A stretch of DNA of 64,000 bases, taken from positions 186,001 through 250,000 of the forward strand of contig NZ_BSTN01000003.1 in the NCBI RefSeq assembly GCF_030269545.1. Reading direction: 5' to 3'. Source of the DNA: Actinomadura sp. NBRC 104425. Its GTDB lineage: Bacteria > Actinomycetota > Actinomycetes > Streptosporangiales > Streptosporangiaceae. The notes under the pieces are model-generated. The model was not told where the DNA came from and did no database searches. It was given only the letters and a program-made list of their open reading frames with translations. Of the stretch, positions 7,701 through 17,402 are shown one piece after another. How positions within the stretch are numbered: position 1 is the stretch's first letter; each line of letters opens with the position of its first letter. Both the position numbers and the translations under genes were made by a program.

Positions 7701-9005
7701 CTAGACTTCCCGATCTTCGCGAGCGTGGCCCCCGCCGGGGACCGCCGCCCACCGCACCGGCAAGTCCAGCAGAACACGTCGTAGCAGCTCAAGAGCATGC
7801 ACAACGGTCATTCGGCGAATTATTCCACGCGCCTCGGCACCGGTGCCGGGCACGGGCAGTCGCGGTTCGATCACCACGGGCGGTCCTGCGGGACCGGCCA
7901 CGCCGACGAAGACGGTGCCGACCGGACGGCCGTCCTGCGGGTCGGGACCCGCCACGCCGGTGACCGCCACGCCGTAGCCGGCGCCGAGGCGTTCGCGCAC
8001 TCCGGCGGCCATGGCCGCGGCCACGTCCGGATGCACCGCGCCGTGCTCGGCGAGCAGGTCGGCCGGGACGCCGAGCAACTCCTCCTTCAACGCCGTGGAG
8101 TACGCCACCATTCCCCCGGCGTACGTCGCCGACGAGCCGGGCATCCGGGTCAGCTCGGCGCCGATCAGCCCCCCGGTGAGGGACTCGGCGGTCGCCACCG
8201 TCGCCGACCGCTCGGCCAGCAGCCGGTGCACGACCCGGTCCAGGGTCTCGCCGCCGGTGCCGTAGACCGCGCCCGGTCCGAGCAGTTCGCGGACGCGCCG
8301 CTCGACGTCGTCGAGCCGGTCCGGCGCGGCGGTGAGGCGGACCCGCACCTCGGCGGGCTCGGGCAGGTACGCCAGCGCGACGCCGTCGAGGGCCTGCACC
8401 GGCGCCAGCGCGGCGGCGAGCTCGGACTCCCAGATGCCGGCGGTGCGCAGGACGCGGCGCGCCGCCGTGCGGCCGCGCCCCTGAGACCGGGCGGCGTCCG
8501 CCAGCTCCGGCAGCACGACCTCCTCCATGATCGTGCGCACCTCGGCCGGGACGCCCGGCAGTGCGTACACCGTTCCGCCCGGCAGGCGCACCCGCAGGCC
8601 CGGGGCGCTGCCCGCCGAGTTGGCCAGCAGCCCGGCGCCCTCGGGGACGTCCGCCATGCGCAGCGCCATCGGCTGCAGCTCGCGCCCGGCCGCTGCGGCG
8701 CGCTCGCGCAGCCGCCGCTCCAGCGCCGGGTCGCGGACGAGCGCCACGCCCGCCGCCTTGGCCAGCGCGTCCCGGGTGACGTCGTCGCCGGTCGGGCCGA
8801 GGCCGCCGGTGGCGATGACCGCGTCAGCGCGGCCGAGCGCCTCGGCGACCGCCTCGGCGATCACGTCGAGCTCATCGCCGACGACCACGCTGCGCGTCAC
8901 CTCGACGCCGTGGTCGGCCAGCCGCCGCCCCAACCACGCCGCGTTGCCGTTGACCGTGTCGCCGAGCAGCAGCTCGTCTCCGACGGTGAGCAACTCGACC
9001 CGCAT
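7701..9005 (-). CDS. cinA: CinA-family protein: MoCF-like domain plus NMN deamidase domain
   Basis: 434 residues from ATG 9005. The N-terminal COG1058/MoCF-like domain (1-170) shows TVGDELLLGDTVNGNA and ATGGLGPTGDDVT. The C-terminal CinA domain (about 265-415) shows TAESLTGGLI, YAGGMVAYS and VTGVAGPDPQDG, the signature of nicotinamide-nucleotide amidohydrolase (PncC). It probably recycles NMN to NaMN in NAD salvage; links to competence are historical. It sits between clgR and the DUF1990/pgsA pair on the same strand, the usual actinobacterial order. Confidence 0.92.
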   Translation of the reverse strand: MRVELLTVGDELLLGDTVNGNAAWLGRRLADHGVEVTRSVVVGDELDVIAEAVAEALGRADAVIATGGLGPTGDDVTRDALAKAAGVALVRDPALERRLRERAAAAGRELQPMALRMADVPEGAGLLANSAGSAPGLRVRLPGGTVYALPGVPAEVRTIMEEVVLPELADAARSQGRGRTAARRVLRTAGIWESELAAALAPVQALDGVALAYLPEPAEVRVRLTAAPDRLDDVERRVRELLGPGAVYGTGGETLDRVVHRLLAERSATVATAESLTGGLIGAELTRMPGSSATYAGGMVAYSTALKEELLGVPADLLAEHGAVHPDVAAAMAAGVRERLGAGYGVAVTGVAGPDPQDGRPVGTVFVGVAGPAGPPVVIEPRLPVPGTGAEARGIIRRMTVVHALELLRRVLLDLPVRWAAVPGGGHAREDREV

Positions 9006-9190
9006 CGCGTCCCCTCTCGCAGCCGGTGGGCACCGAATCTACTCGCGCCGAGGCAGCCCGTCGGGGATCGGGGCGGCGGGACGACGCGCTGCGGGCGCAC
9101 CCCATCGGGGGAGCGGGTCATCCTGGGCAGGCGGCCCGCCCGGATTCCTTCGGAGGGGATCGGCGCGTGTACAGAACCCCCGCCCCGCGC

Positions 9191-9694
9191 TCAGCCGACC
9201 AGGCGGCGCAGGGTGGTACCCAGGCGGCGGGCGTAGACGCGCTGGAAGAGCGGGGCCAGCGGGCCCGCCGCGCGCATCTGCCACCCGGCGGGGCGGCTGA
9301 ACGAGGTCACTTGGAGCCACACGTCGTCCATGTCGTCCAGCTCCACCGCGAACGCCTCCTCCCCCGTCGCTGGATGCCCCGGCAGGGTGCCGTAGCCGAA
9401 GCCCGCGCGGCGTGCGCCGTCCTGCACCCACACGACCCGGCACGGCGCCGACAGGCTCAGCGGGCCGATGCCCATGCGCGACTCGACGTGCACGCCGGGC
9501 GCGGCCCGCTGCGCCGACGCGTCGATGCGCACGCCCGCCGCACGGTGCATCCAGAACTCCAGGACGGCGTCGGCCGCCTCCCGCATCGCGCGCGGCCCCG
9601 AGCCGACCAGCGCGCGGTGGCGCAGGTGCCGGTAGCCGCCGGGCAGGTCGCCGTGTTCGGTGGCGCCGACCTCGGCGTAGGTCAGCTCCGTCAC
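9191..9694 (-). CDS. DUF1990-family protein
   Basis: 167 residues from GTG 9694, whose first bases overlap the pgsA stop as GTGA, so the two are probably translationally coupled. The sequence has the DUF1990 features: LTYAEVGATE near the start, a GYRHLRHRALVG segment, GFGYGTLPGHPATGEEAF near residue 110 and a Trp/Phe-rich end with FQRVYARRLG. The family is thought to adopt a lipid- or small-ligand-binding SRPBCC-like fold, but its role is unknown. Coupling to a phospholipid synthase hints at a membrane-lipid connection, as inference only. Confidence 0.75.
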   Translation of the reverse strand: MTELTYAEVGATEHGDLPGGYRHLRHRALVGSGPRAMREAADAVLEFWMHRAAGVRIDASAQRAAPGVHVESRMGIGPLSLSAPCRVVWVQDGARRAGFGYGTLPGHPATGEEAFAVELDDMDDVWLQVTSFSRPAGWQMRAAGPLAPLFQRVYARRLGTTLRRLVG

Positions 9695-10332
9695 GGCGCC
9701 TTCCCCGCCGGCGCCGGGCGCGCGGTGCGGCGCAGCCGCCACGCCCGCACGACGTAGTCGGCGCCGGTCACCACCGTCACCGCCACGGCCGCGCCCATGA
9801 CCGCCCAGCGCACCGGGTCGAACGGGCCGGGCAGGATGTACAGGCCGATGGCGATGACCTGCAGCAGCGTCTTCAGCTTGCCGCCCTTGCTGGCGGCGAT
9901 CACGCCGTAGCGGATCACCACCAGGCGCAGCACGGTGATGCCGATCTCCCGGGTGAGGATCAGTGCGGTCACCCACCACCACAGCTCGCCGTGCACCGAC
10001 AGGCCGATCAGCGCCGCCCCGGTCAGCGCCTTGTCGGCGATCGGGTCGGCGATCTTGCCGAAGTCGGTGACCAGGCCGCGGCTGCGAGCCAGATCACCGT
10101 CGATCTTGTCGGTGACGGAGGCCACCGCGAACGCCGCGAACGCCGCCAGCCGCCAGGCCGTGCCGTCCTGGAACAGCAGCCACACGAACACCGGCACCAT
10201 GAGGATGCGCAGCATCGTCAGGCCGTTGGCGATGTTGTAGACGCTGGCCTGCGGGGCGGGCGGGCCGGAGGGGGCGGGCGGGCCGGAGGGCGCCGCCGAG
10301 CCCGCCACCGGGTCGGGCGCTCCGGCGATCAT
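9691..10332 (-). CDS. pgsA: CDP-diacylglycerol-glycerol-3-phosphate 3-phosphatidyltransferase
   Basis: 213 residues with an N-terminal Pro/Gly/Ser-rich tail of about 30 residues, then several transmembrane helices. The CDP-alcohol phosphotransferase signature DxxDGxxAR...GxxxDxxxD is intact from about residue 75 (DKIDGDLAR, then [10 protein letters not shown]). It makes phosphatidylglycerophosphate at the membrane, the first step to PG and cardiolipin. Its ATG overlaps the rimO stop by four bases and its stop overlaps the DUF1990 start, placing it mid-operon. A PgsA2-like enzyme with another alcohol substrate cannot be excluded. Confidence 0.9.
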   Translation of the reverse strand: MIAGAPDPVAGSAAPSGPPAPSGPPAPQASVYNIANGLTMLRILMVPVFVWLLFQDGTAWRLAAFAAFAVASVTDKIDGDLARSRGLVTDFGKIADPIADKALTGAALIGLSVHGELWWWVTALILTREIGITVLRLVVIRYGVIAASKGGKLKTLLQVIAIGLYILPGPFDPVRWAVMGAAVAVTVVTGADYVVRAWRLRRTARPAPAGKAP

Positions 10333-11774
10333 GACATGTCCGCCACGAGGTCGACGCCGTCGCTGCCGGTCACGGTGGCCGTGACGATGTCGCCGGGGGA
10401 CGCCCCGGCCGCACCGTGCACGACGACCGCGCCGTCCACCTCGGGCGCCTGGTGGGCGGCGCGCCCCTCGAACGCGCCGTCCGGCGTCTTGTCCTCCAGC
10501 AGCACCTCCACCCGCGTCCCGATGCGCTCCTCGGCGCGCTGCGCGGTCAGCTCCTCGGCCATCGCCGACACCTCCTCCACCCGGGCGGCGATCTCCTCGG
10601 GCGGCAGCTTGCCGTCCAGGGTCGCGGCCTCGGTCCCGTCCTCGTCGGAGTACCCGAAGACCCCCGCCGCATCCAGTCGGGCGGCGGACAGGAACGCCAG
10701 CAGCTCCTCGACGTCGCCGTCGGTCTCGCCGGGGAAGCCGACGATGAAGTTGGACCGCACGCCCGCCTCCGGCGCCAGCGCGCGGATGCGGTCGAGCAGC
10801 TCCAGGAAGCGCTCCGGGTCGCCGAACCGGCGCATCCGGCGCAGCACCGGGGCCGCGGCGTGCTGGAAGGACAGGTCGAAGTACGGCGCGACGCCCGGCG
10901 TCCCGCAGATCGTCTCGATGAGGCCGGGGCGCAGCTCGGCGGGCTGCAGGTAGCTGACGCGCACCCGGGCGACGCCGTCCACCGCCGTCAGCTCGGGCAG
11001 CAGCTTCTCCAGGGCGCGCAGGTCGCCCAGGTCTTTGCCGTAGGAGGTGGAGTTCTCGCTGACCAGCACCAGCTCGCGCACGTCATGCCCGGCCAGCCAG
11101 CGCGCCTCGGCCAGCACGTCGGCCGGGGGGCGCGACACGTACGCGCCGCGGAAGGCGGGGATCGCGCAGAACGAGCAGCGGCGGTCGCAGCCGGACGCCA
11201 GCTTCAGCGGCGCGACCGGCCCGCCGCCCAGCCGGCGCCGCAGCACCCGCGGCCCGGACGCCGGGGCGACCCCGTCGGGCAGGTCGGCGGGCAGGTCGGC
11301 GGGCAGGTCGGCGGGCGCGCCGTGCCCGGGGACCGCGACGGCCGAGGCGGACGCCGACCGCTCCACGGGCGTGATCGGCAGCAGGGTGCGCCGGTCGCGG
11401 GGGGTGTGCGGGGTGAGCCGGCGTCCGGCGAGCACATCGTCCAGCCGCTCGCCGATCGCGGCGTAGTCGTCGAAGCCGAGCACCGCGTCGGCCTCGGGCA
11501 GCGCCTCGGCCAGCTCCCTGCCGTACCGCTCGGCCATGCAGCCCGCCGCCACCACCTTGGCGCCCGAGTCGTGCGCGGCCAGCAGCGTGTCGATGGAGTC
11601 CTTCTTGGCCGCCTCGATGAAACCGCAGGTGTTGACCACGACCACGTCGGCGTCGTCGGCGTTGTCGGTCAGGCCCCACCCCGACTCCTCCAGGCGGGCG
11701 GCGAGCTCTTCGGAGTCGACCTCGTTGCGTGCGCAGCCGAGGGTGACGAGGGAGACCGTGCGGCGATTGGACAT
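10329..11774 (-). CDS. rimO: Ribosomal protein uS12 methylthiotransferase RimO
   Basis: 481 residues. The N-terminal MTTase domain begins [15 protein letters not shown], with further cluster cysteines in VNTCGF and AGCMAERYG. The radical SAM motif CDRRCSFC is near residue 200, and a C-terminal TRAM domain ends the protein. It adds a methylthio group to Asp of ribosomal protein S12. The linker between MTTase and radical SAM domains is unusually long and includes three Leu-Pro-Ala-Asp repeats encoded by 12-bp direct repeats near 11279-11315. First gene of the minus-strand run into pgsA. Confidence 0.94.
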   Translation of the reverse strand: MSNRRTVSLVTLGCARNEVDSEELAARLEESGWGLTDNADDADVVVVNTCGFIEAAKKDSIDTLLAAHDSGAKVVAAGCMAERYGRELAEALPEADAVLGFDDYAAIGERLDDVLAGRRLTPHTPRDRRTLLPITPVERSASASAVAVPGHGAPADLPADLPADLPDGVAPASGPRVLRRRLGGGPVAPLKLASGCDRRCSFCAIPAFRGAYVSRPPADVLAEARWLAGHDVRELVLVSENSTSYGKDLGDLRALEKLLPELTAVDGVARVRVSYLQPAELRPGLIETICGTPGVAPYFDLSFQHAAAPVLRRMRRFGDPERFLELLDRIRALAPEAGVRSNFIVGFPGETDGDVEELLAFLSAARLDAAGVFGYSDEDGTEAATLDGKLPPEEIAARVEEVSAMAEELTAQRAEERIGTRVEVLLEDKTPDGAFEGRAAHQAPEVDGAVVVHGAAGASPGDIVTATVTGSDGVDLVADMS

Positions 11775-11856
11775 GCCCTAACGGTAACGGGCCGCGGGCC
11801 CCGCGCGTTGCGTCCGGGGGCACCCGCCCGGACCCCGTTCCGGGCGGCGCCGCGGG

Positions 11857-12606
11857 TCAGGCGGCATCGGGGTCGTCGGGTGTGAAGCTCAGCCGGACCA
11901 CCCCGCCGTTCTGGTCGGGCGTGCCCAGGTTCTTGCCGTTGACGGTCAGCCGCACCCCGGAGCTGTTGCCGATGATGATGCTGATCTTCTTCTTGGCCGT
12001 CCACTCGCGCGACTGCCCGGGACGCAGCGTGCCGCTGAACAGCTCGCGGCCCTTGTCGCCCTGCACGCTCAGCCACGTGTTGCGCCGCGCCTGCACCGCG
12101 AGCTGGACGTTCTTGCGCGGCGCCACGGCCACCGGCTCCTCGGCCCGCCGCGTGTCCGTGGGCGACGGGGAGACCGCGCCCAGCTCGGGGGATCCGGCCA
12201 CCTGCCGGGCGGTGCGGTGCGCGGAGTCGCCGCTGAACACCTGGAACACCCCGTAGATGACCACGAGCGCCAGGGCCAGGGCCATCGCCGCGCTCCAGTT
12301 CGGCGCGCGGCGCTCGCGGAACGGCACCGGGTGCTCCGGTTCGAACGCGGTGACCGCGGAGATCGGCGCGGGGGCGCCGCCGTGCATCGCGTCGAACTCC
12401 TGCACCAGCGGCTCCGGATCGATGCCGATCACGCGGCCGATGCTGCGGATGTGCCCGCGGGCGTAGAAGTTGCCGCCGCAGGCGCTGAAGTCGTCGCGTT
12501 CGATGCCGCGGATGACGGTCTCACGAATCCGCGTTCGCAAGCTCACCTGCGTGATCGTGAGACCGGCCCGCTGACGCTCCCTCGCCAAGGTCTCACCAAT
12601 GCTCAC
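11857..12606 (-). CDS. RodZ-like helix-turn-helix membrane protein (DUF4115)
   Basis: 249 residues from GTG 12606, selected because AGGGAGG precedes it by six bases and VSIGETLARERQRAGL is the usual N-terminus. A cytosolic Cro/CI-type helix-turn-helix (residues 1-75) is followed by a single transmembrane helix near residues 108-126 and an extracellular DUF4115 beta-domain (about 150-245). This is the RodZ architecture, which links MreB or cell-shape machinery in rods. In actinomycetes the protein is found between ftsK and rimO, as here; its exact role there is not settled. Confidence 0.85.
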   Translation of the reverse strand: MSIGETLARERQRAGLTITQVSLRTRIRETVIRGIERDDFSACGGNFYARGHIRSIGRVIGIDPEPLVQEFDAMHGGAPAPISAVTAFEPEHPVPFRERRAPNWSAAMALALALVVIYGVFQVFSGDSAHRTARQVAGSPELGAVSPSPTDTRRAEEPVAVAPRKNVQLAVQARRNTWLSVQGDKGRELFSGTLRPGQSREWTAKKKISIIIGNSSGVRLTVNGKNLGTPDQNGGVVRLSFTPDDPDAA

Positions 12607-12940
12607 GCCGGGCCTCCCTGAGAGCGCGCCTGGACCGTCCCCACACTCCTGTGACACCAGTCTAGAAATCGCAATGCCCGCTGGGCGACAGGCAACACGT
12701 TCGAAACTGGGCAAGATTTCGCATCAATCCGCCATGCCGACGGGGGAAACGGCGCCGAAGGCGTCATCCACCCCCCGCCCCCGCCAACCAAAGATCATTT
12801 ATGGCATGGCGAGGGATTTATGACGAAATGTCCGCGAACGCGAGCGACGGACGGAGCGGCCGCGCCGCCCGCGGTGGGCCGATCGTACGCGATCATCACG
12901 GTCCCGCGGCGGGTGTTCGGCGATGATCGTTGCGCGCGGT
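12607..12940. other. Intergenic region between the RodZ-like gene and ftsK, with a long-loop inverted repeat
   Basis: No gene is supported in these 334 bp. The half nearer the RodZ-like gene is less GC-rich and should carry its promoter; two CATAAAT heptamers occur on the minus strand near 12798-12825. Nearer the ftsK stop, CGATCATC at 12890-12897 is the inverse complement of GATGATCG at 12922-12929, giving an eight-base stem with a 24-base loop, a possible terminator for ftsK. Confidence 0.4.
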
Positions 12941-15586
12941 TCACGATTCGCCGCGCACCTTGGCCAGCACCTCGGCCAGCTCGTCCGGCTTGGTGAGCAC
13001 GTCGCGCGCCTTGGACCCCTCGCTGGGACCGACGATGCCGCGGCTTTCCATCAGGTCCATCAGCCGGCCCGCCTTGGCGAACCCCACGCGCAGTTTGCGC
13101 TGCAGCATCGACGTCGACCCGAACTGCGTGCTGACCACCAGCTCGATGGCCTGCAGCAGCAGGTCCATGTCGTCGCCGATGTCCTCGTCGATCTGCTTCT
13201 TCGGGCCCGCCGCCTCGGTGACGTCCTCCCGGTAGGCGGGCTCCATCTGCTTCTTGCAGTGCTCGACGACCGCGTGGATCTCCTTCTCGGAGACGAACGC
13301 GTTCTGGATGCGCATCGGCTTGCTGGCGCCCATCGGCAGGAACAGCGCGTCGCCCTGCCCGACCAGCTTCTCCGCGCCCGGCTGGTCGAGGATGACGCGG
13401 CTGTCGGCCAGCGAGGAGGTGGCGAACGCCAGCCGGGACGGCACGTTCGCCTTGATCAGCCCGGTCACCACGTCCACGCTGGGCCGCTGGGTGGCCAGCA
13501 CCAGGTGGATCCCGGCGGCGCGGGCCAGCTGGGTGATGCGCACCACCGAGTCCTCGACGTCGCGCGGCGCCACCATCATCAGGTCGGCCAGCTCGTCCAC
13601 GATCACCAGCATGTACGGGTACGGCTGGTAGACCCGCTCGCTGCCGGGCGGCGCGGTGAGCCGGCCCGCCCGCACCGCCTTGTTGAAGTCGTCGATGTGC
13701 CGGAACCCGGACGCGGCCAGGTCGTCGTAGCGGCGGTCCATCTCCCCGACCACCCACTCCAGCGCCTCGGCGGCCTTCTTCGGGTTGGTGATGATCGGGG
13801 TGATCAGGTGCGGGATGCCCTGGTACATCGTCAGCTCGACCCGCTTGGGATCGACCAGGATCATCCGCACCTCGTCCGGGGTGGCCCGCATCAGCACCGA
13901 GGTGATCAGCCCGTTGATGCAGGTGGACTTGCCGGCCCCGGTGGCGCCCGCGATGAGGATGTGCGGCATCTTCGCCAGGTTCGCCACCACCGTGCGGCCC
14001 TCGACGTCCTTGCCCAGCCCCACCACCATCGGGTGCTGCTCGTTGACCGCGGCGGGCGAGCGCAGCACGTCGCCCAGGCTGACGATGTCCTTGTCGACGT
14101 TGGGGATCTCCACGCCGATCGCGGACTTGCCGGGGATCGGGGAGATGATCCGCACGTCCGCGCTCTTGACCGCGTAGGCGATGTTCTTGGTCAGCGCGGT
14201 GACCTTCTCGACCTTCACCGCCGGGCCCAGCTCGATCTCGTAGCGCGTGATCGTCGGCCCCCGGGTGAACCCGGTGACCTGCGCGTCGATGTCGAACTGC
14301 TCCAGCACCTCGGTGAGCGCCTGCACCACCATGTCGTTGGCCTTGGTGCGCGGCTTGGCCGCCGTGCCGGGACGCAGCAGCGCGGGCGAGGGCAGCTCGT
14401 AGATCTCCCCCGACGACGACAGCGGCAGCTGCTCGGCCTGGCGCGGCGCCGGGGTCGGGTCCGGCACCTCGAGGGCGGGCGGCGGTGCGGGCACGACTTC
14501 GGTCGCCGGCTCGGGCTCGGAGGGCGGGTCGGGGACGGCCGCGGGCGGCGCGGGCGAGCCGAACGGGTCGGGGCCGAACAGCTCGTCGGCCAGCTCCGGC
14601 TGCGGCGCGCTCTTCTTCGGCCTGTCCTGCAGGACGGGGGTGTCGTACGGCTTGGAGTGCTCGCCGACCTCCAGCTCGTCGCCGTCCTGCGGGGTCTTCC
14701 TGCGGCGCCGCCTGGGCCGGGGCGGCGCGTCGTCCTCGTCCGCGGCGGCGGGGCGGCGTCCGGGGCGCTCCGGGCGGCCCTGCAAAGTCGCCACCGACCA
14801 CAGGTCGTGCAGCCGCTCGGGCACCCGGTTGATCGGCGTCGCCGTGACCACCAGCAGCCCGAACGCCGACAGCAACAGCAGCAGCGGCACCGCCACCCAG
14901 CCGCTCAGCGCGGCCTCCAGCGGCGCGGCGGCCAGCCAGCCGACGACGCCGCCCGCAGCCCGCACGCCCGCCATGTCCCTGGCCGGGGACGGGCCGCCCG
15001 CGGCCAGGTGCAGGATGCCCAGCACACCGACGCCCAGCGCCGTCAGGCCGATGACGATGCGCGGGTTCTCCTCGTTGTGCTCGGGATGGCGCAGCACCCG
15101 CCAGGCCAGCACGGCCAGCAGCAGCGGCAGGCCCATGCAGACCACCCCGAGGCCGCCGCGCACCACCTGCTCCAGCGCCCGGGTGAGCACGCCGTCGGGC
15201 CGCCACCACGTCACCGAGGCCAGCACGATCGCGCCGCCCAGCAGCGCCAGGCCCAGGCCGTCGCGCTGGTGCTCGGCGTCCAGTTCGCGGGCGCCGCGCC
15301 CGTACGCGCGGAACACCGACCCGACCGTCACCGCCAGCAGGTGGTAGAGCTTGGCCAGCAGCGTGAAAAGGCCGATGAACAGCTGGGCGAACGGACCGGG
15401 TCGCTGCGGGGGGCGCTTGGCCGCGCCGCGGCCGCCGCCTCCCCTGGCCGCACCGCTCGGACGCTTTCGCGGAGCCGGCGAGCCGGAGGGTCTGCGCGCC
15501 GCGGCCGACCGGGTGCGCGGAGCTTGCGAGGCCGCTCGGGAACGCCCAGCAGCCCCTTTCGCTCCCCCGGACGCACGTGTGGCCAT
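12941..15586 (-). CDS. ftsK: DNA translocase FtsK/SpoIIIE
   Basis: 881 residues from ATG 15586. A basic, Ala/Arg/Gly/Pro-rich N-terminus is followed by four or more transmembrane helices (about 75-255), a Pro-rich acidic linker and the motor domain with Walker A GATGAGKST near residue 545 and Walker B ILVDPKRVEL. The C-terminal gamma winged helix (KLRVGFAKAGRLMD...ESRGIVG) reads KOPS orientation sequences. It pumps chromosomal DNA through closing septa, including sporulation septa in filamentous species. An in-frame upstream extension to 15649 lacks support. Confidence 0.95.
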   Translation of the reverse strand: MATRASGGAKGAAGRSRAASQAPRTRSAAARRPSGSPAPRKRPSGAARGGGGRGAAKRPPQRPGPFAQLFIGLFTLLAKLYHLLAVTVGSVFRAYGRGARELDAEHQRDGLGLALLGGAIVLASVTWWRPDGVLTRALEQVVRGGLGVVCMGLPLLLAVLAWRVLRHPEHNEENPRIVIGLTALGVGVLGILHLAAGGPSPARDMAGVRAAGGVVGWLAAAPLEAALSGWVAVPLLLLLSAFGLLVVTATPINRVPERLHDLWSVATLQGRPERPGRRPAAADEDDAPPRPRRRRRKTPQDGDELEVGEHSKPYDTPVLQDRPKKSAPQPELADELFGPDPFGSPAPPAAVPDPPSEPEPATEVVPAPPPALEVPDPTPAPRQAEQLPLSSSGEIYELPSPALLRPGTAAKPRTKANDMVVQALTEVLEQFDIDAQVTGFTRGPTITRYEIELGPAVKVEKVTALTKNIAYAVKSADVRIISPIPGKSAIGVEIPNVDKDIVSLGDVLRSPAAVNEQHPMVVGLGKDVEGRTVVANLAKMPHILIAGATGAGKSTCINGLITSVLMRATPDEVRMILVDPKRVELTMYQGIPHLITPIITNPKKAAEALEWVVGEMDRRYDDLAASGFRHIDDFNKAVRAGRLTAPPGSERVYQPYPYMLVIVDELADLMMVAPRDVEDSVVRITQLARAAGIHLVLATQRPSVDVVTGLIKANVPSRLAFATSSLADSRVILDQPGAEKLVGQGDALFLPMGASKPMRIQNAFVSEKEIHAVVEHCKKQMEPAYREDVTEAAGPKKQIDEDIGDDMDLLLQAIELVVSTQFGSTSMLQRKLRVGFAKAGRLMDLMESRGIVGPSEGSKARDVLTKPDELAEVLAKVRGES

Positions 15587-15716
15587 GATGCTGAGACTAG
15601 CCAAGGACCTCACGGGTTCCGCGAGTACCGCAGGCGGCGTGTTGCACACCGGCCCCGCACACCTCCCCCGCCCGGATGGCCGCGCCGGGCGGGGGCTCGA
15701 AGAGCCGGCGGAGCGG

Positions 15717-17402
15717 TCAGACCTCGACGACCACCGGGACGATCATCGGGCGGCGCCGGTAGCTGTCGCTGACCCATTTGCCGACCGTGCGGCGGATCAG
15801 CTGGCTGAGCTGGTGCGAGTCGTTGATCCCGTCGGCGGCCGCGTCCCGCAGCACCGCCTCGATCCGGTCCAGCACCTCGTCGAAGTCCTCGTTGACGATG
15901 CCCGCGCCGCGCGCGTGGATCTCCGGGCCGGCCAGCAGCTTGCCCGAGGTGGAGTCGACCGCCACCACGATGGAGACGAACCCCTCCTCGCCGAGGATCC
16001 GCCGGTCCTTCAGCGACGTCTCGGTGACCTCGCCGACCGACAGCCCGTCGACGTACACGTACCCGGCGGGCACCGCCCCGGCGATCCGGGCCCGGCCGTC
16101 GACCAGGTCCACCACCACGCCGTCCTCGGCGATGACGATGTTCTCGTCCGGCACGCCGGTCATCGCGGCGAGCTTGGCGTGCGCGCGCAGGTGCCGCCAC
16201 TCGCCGTGGATCGGCAGGAAGTTGCCGGGCTTGGTGACGTTCAGGACGTACAGCAGCTCGCCGGCCGCGGCGTGCCCCGACACGTGCACCAGCGCGTTGC
16301 CCTTGTGCACCACGCGGGCGCCCCACCGGGTCAGCCCGTTGATCACCCGGTTGACCGACTCCTCGTTGCCGGGGATCAGCGAGGACGCCAGCACGACGGT
16401 GTCGCGCTCGGTGACGCGGATCTGGTGGTCGCGGTTGGCCATCCGCGACAGCGCCGACATCGGCTCGCCCTGCGAACCGGTGCACACCAGCACCAGCCGG
16501 TCCGGCGGCAAGTTGTCGATCTCCTTCTGCTCCACCATGACCGTGTCGGGCACGTTGAGGTAGCCCAGCTCGCGGGCCACGCCCATGTTGCGCACCATCG
16601 AGCGGCCGATGAAGCACACCTTGCGGCCGTTGGCGACCGCCGCGTCCAGCACCTGCTGCACCCGGTGCACGTGCGAGGCGAAGCAGGCCACGATGATCCG
16701 CTCCTGCGCGGTGCGGAACACCTCGTCGATCACCGGGCCGATGTTGCGCTCGCTGGTGACGAAACCGGGCACCTCGGCGTTGGTCGAGTCCGACATCAGC
16801 AGGTCGACGCCCTCGGCGCCCAGCCGGGCGAACCCCGGCAGGTCGGTCAGCCGCCCGTCCAGCGGCAGCTGGTCCATCTTGAAGTCGCCGGTGTGCAGCA
16901 CCAGGCCGGCGGGGGTGCGCACCGCCACCGCGAGCGCGTCCGGAATGGAGTGGTTGACGGCCAGGAACTCGCAGTCGAACGGCCCGAACGTGCGCCGCTC
17001 GCCCTCGCCGACCTCGGTCAGCTCCGGCTTGATGCGGTGCTCGGAGAGTTTGGCGGCCAGCAGCGCCAGCGTCAGCCGCGACCCCACGATCGGGATGTCG
17101 GGCCGTTCGCGCAGCAGGTACGGGACGGCGCCGATATGGTCCTCGTGGCCGTGGGTGAGGATCAGCGCGTCCACCGCGTCCAGCCGGCCGCGGATGTACT
17201 CGAAGTCGGGCAGGATCAGGTCGACGCCGGGCTGCTCCGTCTCGGGGAACAGCACCCCGCAGTCGACCAGCAGCAACCGCCCGTCGAACTCGAAGACCGT
17301 CATGTTGCGGCCGATCTCGCCCAGCCCGCCGAGCGCGACGACGCGCAGCCCGCCCTCCGCCAGCGGCGGCGGAGGGGAGAGATCCGGGTGCGGATGACTC
17401 AC
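15717..17402 (-). CDS. rnj: Ribonuclease J
   Basis: 561 residues; ATG 17402 overlaps the dapA stop by four bases. A metallo-beta-lactamase fold carries HGHEDHIGA near residue 85, a beta-CASP domain occupies the middle and a C-terminal domain completes the standard bacterial RNase J. Family members combine endonuclease and 5'-3' exonuclease activity on mRNA and rRNA. The dapA-rnj coupling is conserved in actinomycetes without an obvious metabolic reason. Confidence 0.95.
   Translation of the reverse strand: MSHPHPDLSPPPPLAEGGLRVVALGGLGEIGRNMTVFEFDGRLLLVDCGVLFPETEQPGVDLILPDFEYIRGRLDAVDALILTHGHEDHIGAVPYLLRERPDIPIVGSRLTLALLAAKLSEHRIKPELTEVGEGERRTFGPFDCEFLAVNHSIPDALAVAVRTPAGLVLHTGDFKMDQLPLDGRLTDLPGFARLGAEGVDLLMSDSTNAEVPGFVTSERNIGPVIDEVFRTAQERIIVACFASHVHRVQQVLDAAVANGRKVCFIGRSMVRNMGVARELGYLNVPDTVMVEQKEIDNLPPDRLVLVCTGSQGEPMSALSRMANRDHQIRVTERDTVVLASSLIPGNEESVNRVINGLTRWGARVVHKGNALVHVSGHAAAGELLYVLNVTKPGNFLPIHGEWRHLRAHAKLAAMTGVPDENIVIAEDGVVVDLVDGRARIAGAVPAGYVYVDGLSVGEVTETSLKDRRILGEEGFVSIVVAVDSTSGKLLAGPEIHARGAGIVNEDFDEVLDRIEAVLRDAAADGINDSHQLSQLIRRTVGKWVSDSYRRRPMIVPVVVEV

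Noticed and set aside
12655..12675. Partial DasR-like CCAGTCTAGA sequence upstream of the RodZ-like gene
   Set aside because: Only one half matches the dre consensus and the gene has no link to aminosugar use.
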